Source: Carettochelys insculpta (taxonomy: Eukaryota > Chordata > Testudines > Carettochelyidae). Taken from it: DNA of 64,000 nucleotides. Numbering within the stretch: position 1 is the first letter of the stretch; each line of letters starts with the position of its first letter. The stretch is taken from NCBI RefSeq assembly GCF_033958435.1, contig NC_134137.1, positions 320,818,501 to 320,882,500 of the forward strand, given 5' to 3'. The position numbers and the translations under genes were made by a program. The notes under the pieces are model-generated. The model ran no database searches and was not told the DNA's origin. It saw only the letters and a program-made list of their open reading frames with translations. Shown here in pieces: positions 55,061-64,000 of the stretch.

Positions 55061-56168
55061 TTTTAGAACCCCGAGACTTTCCTTCACAATCCTCCAGCAA
55101 GCAGGTATACCATTGGCCGCAGGAACCTGAGAGTTCGAGGGCGGTTTACCCTAGTGGTTCCTCCTTATCCTCCCCAGATGAGGCCATGGCTCCCGGGGAT
55201 GTCGCTCCCCCAGATGACCTTAAACAGTTTCAAGAGCTGTTTAAAAGGGTGGCTTTCACGCAAGGCATTCAAACGGCAGGAGTGCAGGAGAAACATCACA
55301 AACTCCTGAAAAATTTGAGACCCCCGGCTTCATCCAAAATTGCTATCCCACTGGACAAAGCCATTATGGAGTCAGGCACTATCATATGGCAGACTCCGGC
55401 CTCTGTTCCGCCTATGAACAAAAGAGCGGATAAGAAGTACTTCGTCCCGGCAAAGGGCATGGAGTTCCTCTTCAGTCACCCACAACCGAACTCACTGGTA
55501 GTCGAATTGTCCCAGCAGGGGTCAAAGACTTCTCAGTACAAATCGGGGGGATTGGACAAAGATGCCAAGAAGCTAGAGCTGTTTGGGAGGAAGGTATATT
55601 CCTCTTCCACCCTGTTATTGAGAATGGCAAATTATGCGGCACACCTAGCAAACCATAACTTCGATAATTACTCCAGGCTTACTTCTCTCATGGATTCACT
55701 TCTGGAAGATAAGAAACAATTGTGCAAGAGGGCTATGCAGCTTTGAGGACGGAAGTCCAGATCGCCCTGGATGTGGCAGATACGGCGGCACGCTCAACGG
55801 CTACAGCAGTGGTCATGCGTAGAGAATCCTGGCTCCAGACATCAGGCATCCCGAGGGATCTACAGGCGAAGATCGTGGCTCTTCCCTTTGACACGCAAAA
55901 GTTGTTTGCAGACTCAACCGACTCGGTCCTCCACTCCAGTAAGGACTCAAGAGCTACACTTAGAACCCTGGGTATTTATACCTCTCCATATAGGAAGAAA
56001 AAATATTACCCTCAGCAAAGACGCTACCCGTACCAACCACAGCATGCGCAGTATCAACGGGGCTATGACCAAGGGCGACATCAACAGCAGCAACAGTACA
56101 GAACTCGCAGGCGACGTTCCCAACAAAGCCGTACACCCTCGGGACAGGCCCAAAGGCAACAAGTTTGA
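55030..56168 (+). pseudogene. DIRS copy C gag body
   Basis: Two frames (55030-55746 and 55722-56168) separated by a small deletion near 55713 cover the same conserved helices as copy B gag. The 3' end has the basic Gln/Tyr-rich tail (RRYPYQPQHAQYQRG). It overlaps the start of the pol frame. Confidence 0.78.
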
Positions 56169-58019
56169 CGGGCATGTCGAGGGCTGCATTATCACCACCA
56201 TCGCGCAATGCTACTCTCATCTCATGTTCCATCATCGCCTCAGACCGTTTCACTCCCAATGGCAAAAGATCACCGCAGACAAATGGGTGCTGGAGATCAT
56301 AGCCACGGGTTACGCGATCCCCTTCCAGTCGCTCCCACCGACAAAGCCTCCCTCCAGGCCCCACCTCTGGGATGCTGCCCAAGGGTGAGGCTCAAACAGG
56401 AGGTGGACCACCTTATGTTCATAGGGGCAGTGGAAAGAGTGCCAGAACAAATCCAGGGGAAAGGGTTTTATTCACGCTACTTCCTCACAGAGAAGAAAAC
56501 AGGAGGCTGGAGGCCCCTCTTAGATCTTCGGGGCCTCAACCGCTACTTGCGCAAGCAACGGTTTCAGATGATTACAGTCGCCTCCATACTTACGGCACTG
56601 GACGATGGAGATTGGTTTGCAGCCCTTGACTTACAAGATGCTTATTTTCATATAACGATCCACCCGGCACACAGGCGCTTCCTCCGCTTCATGGTTGGCA
56701 AGGAACACTTCCAGTACAGGGTTCTTCCGTTCGGCCTCTCCTCGGCCCCCAGAGTCTTTACCAAAACCTTGGCAGTGGTGTCAGCCTACCTGCACAGACA
56801 GGGGGTATTCATATTTCCATACCTGGATGACTGCCTACTGAAAGGGGCCTCGAAGGCAGACGTCCTACACATGATACGCATCACAGCGGACACGTTTTCT
56901 TCGCTGGGCCTAGTCATCAACCTCACGAAGTCAAAGACCGACCCCACACGGGACATAGAGTTCATAGGGGCACGCATAAACTCTTTGACAGCAAGCGTGT
57001 ACCTACCTGACGCCCGCTTTCGTGCCATCAGTTCGCTGGTGCAAGTCATTACATTCAGCCCCACGGTGCCGGTCTTAACGTGCTTACAGCTGCTGGGCCA
57101 TATGGCGGCAGCAACATTCGTGGTACAGAATGCCAGATTGCACATGCGAAGCCTGCAGCATTGGCTGGCGAGCGTCTACAAACCGGCATCCCACACTGTT
57201 CACAGGGTAGTGTCGCCCATGACAGAGGTGCGCAGATCCCTGGTGTGGTGGGTAAAGCCCAAGAACTTGCTAGCAGAGGTGCCCTTTCACCAACCACAAA
57301 TTTCTATTTTTCTTACTACTGACGCCTCCCACATAGGATGGGGAGCGCACATCGGCGACAAGGTGATGCAAGGGCTATGGTCCCCTGCGGAACAGTCACT
57401 GCACATAAACATACTGGAGCTCAGAGCAGTGTTCAACGCCTGCAAGCATTTCTGAGACCACATATGTGGCAAAGTAGTTGGGATCAATACAGACAATACC
57501 TCCACTATGTTTTACATAAATCAGTGAGGAGAAGCCCAATCCCGTGCCCTATATGCGGAAGCAGTCCAACTGTGGAAGTGGTGCATCGCCAACATTACGT
57601 TGAAAGCCTCATACTTGCCGGGCGCTCACAGCATGAAAGCAGATCAGCTGAGCAGGCGCTTCACACTCACGCACGAATGGCAGATCCGCGCCGATCTGCT
57701 ACGACCGATCTTTCATACATGGGGGTTTCCCCAGATCGATCTGTTTGCCACACAGCACAACAAGAAGTGTCCCCAGTACTGCTCCAGGGCAGGAGTGGGG
57801 CGGGGGTCCCTGGGGGACGCATTCATGATTCCATGGAAGGGCCCCCTACTTTACATGTTCCCCCCCACAGCACTTATCCACAAGGTCTTGCAGAAAGCCA
57901 GAAGGGAGAGAGCTCGCATGATACTAGTTGTCGCAACGTGGGATCGGCAGCAATGGTTTCCCTTGCTTCTGCGCATGTCGGACCGCCCACCGCTCCCCCT
58001 ACCGGTGGCGCTGGACTGA
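56160..58019 (+). pseudogene. DIRS copy C RT-RNase H (pol)
   Basis: The RT domain is complete from FHSQWQKITADKWVLEII, with a one-base deletion near 56383, through ALDLQDAYFHITIHP, LPFGLSSAPRVF and YLDD (56820-56831). RNase H is complete in its catalytic set: TDAS (Asp codon 57321-57323), LELRAVF (Glu 57417-57419) and NTDN (Asp 57492-57494). It is interrupted by TGA at 57453-57455 and 57525-57527. The region PQIDLFATQHNKKCPQYCSR follows, ending at TGA 58017-58019. Confidence 0.86.
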
Positions 58020-58078
58020 GTCATGCAGGCCCAGGGTTCCATAGTGCACCCGAACCCTCAGAGCCTGCGCCTACAAGC

Positions 58079-59133
58079 ATGGCTAATCCATGGCTCAGCT
58101 CCTTAGAAAGTACATGCACGGAAGGAGTACAACAAGTCCTGGAAAGTAGCCGAAGGACCTCCACCAGGAAGACTTATGAGCAGAAATGGACTTGATTCAC
58201 AGCCTGGTGTTCCGACAAGCAGTTAGCTCCCCTTGATGTTCCTATACCAGTAATACTTGAATACTTGTTGGACCTCAAGAGGGGTGGACTTTCCTTATCC
58301 TCGCTAAAAGTCCACCTCGCCGCTATATCAGCCTTTCGGCATACAGAGGAGGGCCCACGGTATTTGCCCATCCTATTGTTACCAGGTTCTTGAAGGGGTT
58401 GGTAAACCTGTACACCACTCGGAAACCACTTCCGCCATCGTGGAACCTGGACCTGGTGCTCAGCACGCTCACGGGTCCACCTTTTGAACCATTAGCCACA
58501 GTTCCCCTACGTCTCCTTATGATAAAAACAACCTTCCTCCTTGCAATTACATCAGCTTGCAGGGTGAGTGAGCTTGCAGCAGTTATGGCAACGCCACCCT
58601 GCACAGTATTCTCAAAGGAGGCAGTAACCTTATGGCTGCACCCAGCCTTTGTTCCAAAAGTTTCTTCAGAATTCCATCTTAACGAACCAATCGTTTTACC
58701 CTCGTTTTACCCGAAGCCTCACAGCTCCAGCAAGGAGGCACGCCTGCATCTCCTGGATATGAGGAGGGCGTTGGCCTTCTGCATAGACAGAACTAAGTCC
58801 TTCCGGAAAACAGACAGGCTTCTAGTCTCTCTCGCTCCCAGGTCAAAAGGAAAAGGTCTTTCTTCACAGAAAATCTCAAAGCACATTGTGTCCTGTATAA
58901 AAATGTGCTACGAGCTTCGAAAGACTCCTTTGCTGGCCCCGCCCAGGGCTCACGCCACCAGGGCGGTGGCGGCGTCCATAGCCTTCTTTAAGGGCATTGC
59001 ATTGAAGGACATCTGTAGAGCAGCGACCTGGTCATCCTATGACACCTTCGCGAAGCATTATGCCCTACATCGGGTATTCCAAGAGGATACCCGGCTCTCG
59101 ACAGTAGTCCTTTTGGGGTCAAGCTGCACATAA
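58079..59133 (+). pseudogene. DIRS copy C tyrosine recombinase
   Basis: ATG 58079 opens MANPWLSSLEST. TGA at 58193-58195 is the same stop as in copy B. A one-base deletion near 58349 shifts the frame, and 58390-59133 gives the catalytic domain. Arg is in TSACRVSEL (arginine retained, the preceding residue changed to Cys), HxxR is at 58951-58962 and Tyr is at 59038-59040 in WSSYDTFAKHY. The same frame is open upstream from 57338, across RNase H. Confidence 0.85.
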
Positions 59134-59175
59134 ACCGATTACTCACCTCCTTTCTTGGGTTACTGCTGGGTAGTT

Positions 59176-59278
59176 ACCTATTGTGGAGCACCCACGGGGA
59201 CACTCGATGAAGAAAGAGAAGTTACTCACCGTAGTAACAATGGTTCTTCGAGATGTGTCCCTGTGGGTGCTCCACCAC
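59176..59278 (+). repeat. DIRS copy C internal complementary region
   Basis: 59176-59212 is complementary to the left end, and 59213-59278 to the right end. Same organisation as in copies A and B. Confidence 0.88.
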
Positions 59279-59332
59279 CCGCCCATCCTCCCCACTTCGG
59301 ATCTCTGTTTAGTGTCTTTCAGGAGCATCCGA

Positions 59333-59540
59333 GGCGGTTGGTCAAGGAACTGGCGGGGACCGGATCGCGCACATGGCCAGGGACGCGCAAGGGAGTGGCG
59401 CGCCCTGGCGTATGCGCGATCCAGGAGAAACTGCTGGAAGAATTCCGATCTGCGGTGCCGGGCGAGCCCGACACCTATTGTGGAGCACCCACGGGGACAC
59501 ATCTCGAAGAACCATCATTACTACAGTGAGTAACTTCTCT
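59333..59540 (+). repeat. DIRS copy C right inverted terminal repeat plus extension
   Basis: The complement of the left repeat to about 59512, then a 3' extension (accatcattactacagtgag, etc.) matched by the internal complementary region. Confidence 0.85.
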
Positions 59541-60830
59541 TTTCTCTACCCAAAGCAATACCAGCAGGTCACACTAGGACAGAGGCTTTTCCCTCACCTC
59601 CCTCACCCCCTTCCCAGGCTGCAAGACTGTCACTATTTCTAGAGTGCTGAAATGTTTACTTTCATTGCTCGGTTCCCACATCTCTTTACATCCATTGACC
59701 AAACATAGCTAGAACAATCCAATGCACTTTGGTAGTATGAGAAGAATGAGGAACTTTGTAACTTGCGTCTTTAGAGAGAAAAATGACTTGCCTCTGATTT
59801 TGTTTCTTTGAAGATATCACTTTGTGGTACTGCTGGTGTTCAGATCCGTATGCCAAATAACAGGATGACTTGAAGCCTATGTAGAATGATAAACTTGCAA
59901 GATGTCTTTAAAGAAATAAACTGCAACATGACAATGAAAAAGATTACCGCATTCAACATGTATCTTTGATGTCATAGTCCCTTTTTAAACACAGATTAGT
60001 TATTTTAGGAGAAAAGCTATGACAATAAAGTAATGATAATCACTTAGGTTTGTTATAGTCTTCAGTTAGTCTCTGAGTTGTCTGTGGACTATGCCACATT
60101 TCATAAGTATTTGGTAAAGCAATATATGTTTGATAGTCATGATAATCCATCAACATCAGTCTTGAGTACTCATCACTTACCTACTTGAAAAGAATCAGTT
60201 AGTTCAAAACATTTCATTAAACTCCTCTTTTTATCATTAACCTTATGTGGCTCTTTATTTCCATAGACCAGATTTTAAAACTTGAGTGATTAAATGCAGG
60301 TTATTTGTTATACTGGGCCTTAAGGAACAACCTTAAGCTTTCGATTCCCAGGTGATCGCTGGATGTATTGAGCTGATCATTGGTCACGCTGTGGGCAGCA
60401 CATGAAGACAGATGGCCACTGCATATGCTTTTGTAACTACCCCCAAGATAAGAATGCACCAGCACTGCCACTGGAAAAGACTGTTCAGAATATCCACACA
60501 GATAAAACTGCACATCACCATGACAATGTAGGTAGAAAAGGGCCCAGGAGCAAAAAAAATTTTCCCTTATGTGCTTGGGGAGAGAGGGAGGGGCAGTGCT
60601 TCAGCAGATGTTACTGAGCATGCTCGATACAAGCCAAATAGCATCTCGGGGTTTGGAGAGCACGCAGCCTTGCATGCTCCCTCCCTCCCTCCCTCCCATA
60701 TGGTGCCTCTGCTCAAGGCCCTCCTGATGCTCAGGACCAAACACAGCTACAAGGATCCAACACACTTTGATGGTAGGTGGATACCATTTTCACCCTGTAT
60801 TGCTATAACCTCTGAACATCCATAATTTAC
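59541..60830. other. Non-coding, nothing recognised
   Basis: AT-rich intergenic sequence. A short CTCCC repeat lies near 60680. No supported gene. Confidence 0.4.
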
Positions 60831-60832
60831 TG

Positions 60833-61010
60833 ATTTATCCTCACGACAAACCTGTGAGGCAGTGCCATTCTATTGGCACCATTTTACAGGGAGGCACACA
60901 GACATTAAGAGACTTGCCCAAAGTTACACAGGAAGTGTTGGCAGCACCAGGAAGTGAACTCAGTCCTGAGTCCTCGTCCAGTTCGTTAAGTCCAAGGCCA
61001 TTCTTTCTCC
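60833..61010 (+). repeat. MIR SINE
   Basis: 'atcctcacgacaaacctgtg', 'ccattttacaggga', 'agagacttgcccaaagttac' and 'aggaagtgaactcag' are in MIR order, the best-preserved MIR in the window. Confidence 0.75.
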
Positions 61011-61268
61011 TCCCAGGCTAAAAGGCAGAATCATGAACTGACAAAGATGAGTTAATAATGATTAAAAATGAAAAATGAGGAAAAGAAGTCATATTTCTAA
61101 TATTGTTTGGGTTCAAATAAGATACTGTCCCATACAGATAGCAAGTTGTTCACTGCTGTGCTTTCACATTTCTTGCGTTATACTTCTCAGAAGAAAGCAA
61201 TGGACAGCAGCATCAGAAAGATCTTAGTGAAAATGGGGGGAGGGGAAGATGCTAAGCTTAACCAGTTG

Positions 61269-61497
61269 TCGAAACAAAAAGCAGTCAAGTAGCACTTTAA
61301 AGACTAGCAAAATGGTTTATTAGGTGAGCTTTCGTGGGACAGACCCACTTCTTCAGACCAAGAAGAAGAAGTCTGAAGAAGGGGTCTGTCCCACGAAAGC
61401 TCACCTAATAAACCATTTTGCTACTCTTTAAAGTGCTACTTGACTGCTTTTTGTTTTGATAGTGTATAGACTAGCACGGCTTCCTCATTGTTACTAT
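61269..61497 (+). mobile_element. Complete palindromic Penelope-like insert
   Basis: Inverted arms at 61272-61356 and 61373-61456 (about 85 bp each) with a 16-bp spacer, then a tail to 61497. The flanks carry a perfect 11-bp direct repeat TTAACCAGTTG (61258-61268 and 61498-61508). The right arm holds CTGAAGA (61373-61379), a hairpin and GAAA (61395-61398). It is the cleanest copy of the family in the window. Confidence 0.8.
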
Positions 61498-61508
61498 TTA
61501 ACCAGTTG

Positions 61509-63065
61509 CGACTTTCTTCCTCCTCTCAGGAGAAGATGGTGCATTACTGCTGAGCCGGCCTCAGTAGAATACAGATTGGTAAAAGCAGACATGTCTTTAC
61601 CTCAGAGCTGATCACTTACAAGCACTAAAAGAACAACAACAGGGTAATTAAAGAGGAACAATACTTACATAACTGTAAGAGGGTCTATTAGCTTACTTAA
61701 TATAATTAGAAACACTTATGGCAAACAATGAGAGAAATCTGAACTAAGTTTGGTAAATATCAAGGACTTTTTTATTTTTAAAAATTAGAATCTTTTTTGT
61801 TCAGAAAGTAGGCAACTGACAAACAATATTACAGAAGTACTTATGCTGCAATTAAAATAATTTTATTAAAATAAAATTAAAATTATCATATATTTTTAAT
61901 TTTACTCTTAACAGGTATTTTTAATAGCTGTCAACAACCTAAGATAAATCACAGCTGTTCTAAAAGTAAGCCGAAGTGGATCCAAAGCCATGAATAGAAA
62001 CATTGAGGGAAAGAGAAATTTAAGGATTAAGGGCCTGATCCAAAGCTCAATGAAGTCACCAGGATTCTTTCCACTGACTTTAATGAACATTAGATCAAAC
62101 CTAAAGTAACTTTGAACAAAGACAATATATACACAATTTATCAAAAGTTAAACATTTGGTTCATGTTATTTTCTGTATGAAAATATAACATGCAATACAT
62201 AAATGAACTGATTATCCACCAAGTTAGACTCTGTGAAATTGTGTTTACTTCTGCAATCTGGGAGCAGATGCAGCTAAATGACAACACCATGCTCCCAGAT
62301 CTACTCTAAACTCTGGCAACCACCATAATAAGTACTAAAATAAAGAATAGTTAAGGAGTTGATCACATTATACAACAGCATATAGAGAACTTTTTTCACT
62401 ATGTATATTTGATGGTGAGTATTCTCTTGAACAGGTGGCCAACACATATTTCATAATAATACAAACATAATAAAAAATCTTAGCATCACAATACAGAATA
62501 ATACACAAATGTACAACATATATTTTACTTAATACTCACTAAGTGTATAACCAAACATAATGGTAAAAGAAAAGTCAAATTACCTTGAAAATGGGAAAAT
62601 GTCAAATAATAAATAGCAATGTAAATCATTCCAGTCACTGGAGAAAATATTTTAATAGAAGCTAAGGAATGACAGTTGGAAAAGCTCCATTTAGTTTATT
62701 GTATCTATAGCAGTCAGAACGTAGGATTGCTTTCTGTGGTACACAAAAACTTTGTCCAGTCTATTTTTAAAATGGATCAAGCAGTGGAATTTTATCATCT
62801 CCCTTTAAAGAGCATTCCAATTGTCTGTTTTTTCCATTACTCTACTTTTGTTGCATTATTCCTTCCTATATCTCCCTGAACAACCCACACAATTATTTTC
62901 TGTAAGTTGTTTGTGGACTATACCGCTTATTACATAATCATTTGGTAAAGCTATATATAAAAGTTTTACTTTTTCCTCAAAGCCCAATCCCACCATCTCC
63001 TTGATTATCTTTGTTAAACAATTCACAAATCCATCTATTTTTAAAAAGTTATTCGCCTTTCATTA
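61509..63065. other. AT-rich non-coding stretch
   Basis: Very AT-rich (ATTTTATTAAAATAAAATTA-type runs near 61860). No gene or repeat that I can support. Confidence 0.45.
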
Positions 63066-63069
63066 ATGG

Positions 63070-64000
63070 TTGTTCTTCAATATGTGTTGCATATGTCCAT
63101 TCCAATGTAGATGTGCACATGCTGAACAAAGCTGCTGGCAATGCTTCCCTCAGGGCTGTCTGTTGGGTCAGCTCTCGTGCAGGTCTTGGAATAAACATGT
63201 GCAAAGCATCTTGAAGAACAAGTTACAGAAAGTTTAGTACCATTTTTCTTCAAGTGATTGCACAAGCCCATTCCAATGTAGGGGACTCCCATACAGTTGT
63301 ACATGTAGAGATGGAGGACTCAAGGGTTTAGTGAACTGCTGATTGCCATACAGTTCAGCCAAATTCAGTATCTAGTCTGCTGAACGATGGCGTAACGAGA
63401 TGCAAAGGTGTGTACTGATGATCAGATTTCTGCTCTACAAACATCCTGGGTAATTTCCTATGGTAGAAACAGTGCAGGAGATGATTGTGCTCCTACGGAC
63501 TAGGCTGTTGTAACATGCAGATAGATGACATGATCCATGATGAAATTTCCTGGGCTGAGAGGGGACACCTTTTTTTCTGTCTGCAACAGCCACGAACATT
63601 TGGGTTCATGAGATTTTTTCAAATGGTTTTGCTCATTCTATGTAGAAAGCCAGAGAATGCCTAACATCTAGCAAGTGGACCCTCAGTTCTTCTCTGTTCA
63701 TGTGTACTTTCAGACAGAAATCCAGTATGAAGATAGCTCAGTTTCTATGGAAATGGGAAACCACCTTCGAAAGAAAAGCTGTGTGAGTATGCGACAGAAC
63801 TTTGCTCTTAAAGGACACCATGTACAGCAGCTCTGATGTGAGTGCATGGATTCCTGAAACTCTTCGGGTCAAAGCGATGGTCACTAGGAAGCTCTCACCT
63901 TCCACAAAAGGTAGAGCAGGGAACAAGTGGCCAGTGGTCAAATGGGAGCTCTCAGCTTTGATAAAACTAGATTGGAGTCCTTATGGGGAGGAGGGGAAAA
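63070..64000 (-). mobile_element. DIRS fragment F, reverse strand, runs off the window
   Basis: A reverse-strand DIRS 3' end: right terminal repeat (about 63070-63215, beginning GTTCTTCAATATGTGTTGCA on the + strand), internal complementary region (about 63209-63300) and recombinase region (from about 63350). The repeat subfamily resembles fragment G, not B/C. The remainder lies beyond 64000. Confidence 0.7.
63350..63950 (-). pseudogene. DIRS fragment F tyrosine recombinase
   Basis: Reverse-strand fragments in order: TIALTRRVSGIHALTSE (catalytic Arg region, about 63880-63830), SHFHRN near 63745, EELRVHLLDVRHSLAFYIE near 63695-63640, AVADRKKG near 63580, and near the 3' end DVCRAEI then SSVHTFASRYAI (about 63440-63390). 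The same landmarks are seen in copies A, B and C. Stops and frameshifts occur, so it is a pseudogene, and the HxxR region is too decayed to read. Confidence 0.68.

Larger units (their letters stand above)
54124..59540 (+). mobile_element. DIRS retrotransposon copy C (near-complete)
   Basis: A 5.4-kb sister of copy B with the same layout and very high similarity, so both come from a recent family. Relative to B it lacks about 0.63 kb of the Pro/Ala-rich gag region (junction near 54990-55000) but keeps the 171-bp RNase H segment that B lost. Frameshifts lie near 55713-55722 (gag), 56383 (pol) and 58349 (recombinase). No target duplication is seen. Confidence 0.92.

Noticed and set aside
60402..60617. 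A Cys/His-rich ORF near 60402 as a zinc-finger gene
   Set aside because: Cysteine spacing is irregular, there is no splice or start context, and composition explains it.
1..64000. CRISPR arrays, operons, prophage, tRNA or rRNA genes
   Set aside because: Nothing of these types was seen, and the sequence is vertebrate nuclear DNA with introns and interspersed repeats.
36431..64000. ARID2 exons downstream of SCAF11, expected from mammalian gene order
   Set aside because: Synteny would place ARID2 convergent with SCAF11, but I could not read any matching exon. The region is repeat-dominated.

Overview
This is vertebrate nuclear DNA. It has long AT-rich introns, GT-AG splice sites and dense interspersed repeats (CR1-like LINEs, MIR-like SINEs, hAT, Tigger-like and Harbinger transposons, Penelope-like elements, DIRS elements). 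The repeat mix, especially DIRS plus Harbinger with a Myb/SANT-like ORF, suggests a sauropsid and most likely a turtle. The species assignment is inference.

The only host gene I recognise is SCAF11 (SR-related CTD-associated factor 11, a nuclear RS-rich splicing factor) on the + strand. I place six coding exons at 13667-13719, 19760-22240, 24233-24576, 34619-34837, 35290-35409 and 35686-35820. They join in one open frame of about 1116 codons ending at TAA 35818-35820, with a polyadenylation signal near 36408. The N-terminal RING part must lie upstream of the window. One intron uses a GC rather than GT donor (34838).

Most of the rest is transposable elements. DIRS-type tyrosine-recombinase retrotransposons occur six times: an old full-length copy A (3443-8533), a 5' fragment G (about 17061-18800), two near-complete copies of one young family, B (24702-30590, inside a SCAF11 intron) and C (54124-59540), a reverse-strand fragment E (about 42880-46910), and F (63070 to the window end, reverse strand). 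B and C preserve inverted terminal repeats, an internal complementary region, a gag-like ORF with a CCHC knuckle, RT-RNase H and a tyrosine recombinase. All copies carry disabling lesions.

A 4.9-kb Harbinger element (47051-51977) carries a reverse-strand HARBI1-like transposase and a forward Myb/SANT-like ORF. It sits inside a MIR-like SINE and itself hosts a palindromic element. Small palindromic retro-inserts at 1445, 9104, 50096 and 61269 have 9-14 bp target duplications and hammerhead-ribozyme-like cores; they look Penelope-derived. Two hAT MITEs (13018, 14366) have perfect 8-bp target duplications.

The region from about 36.4 kb to the end has no host exon that I can recognise.
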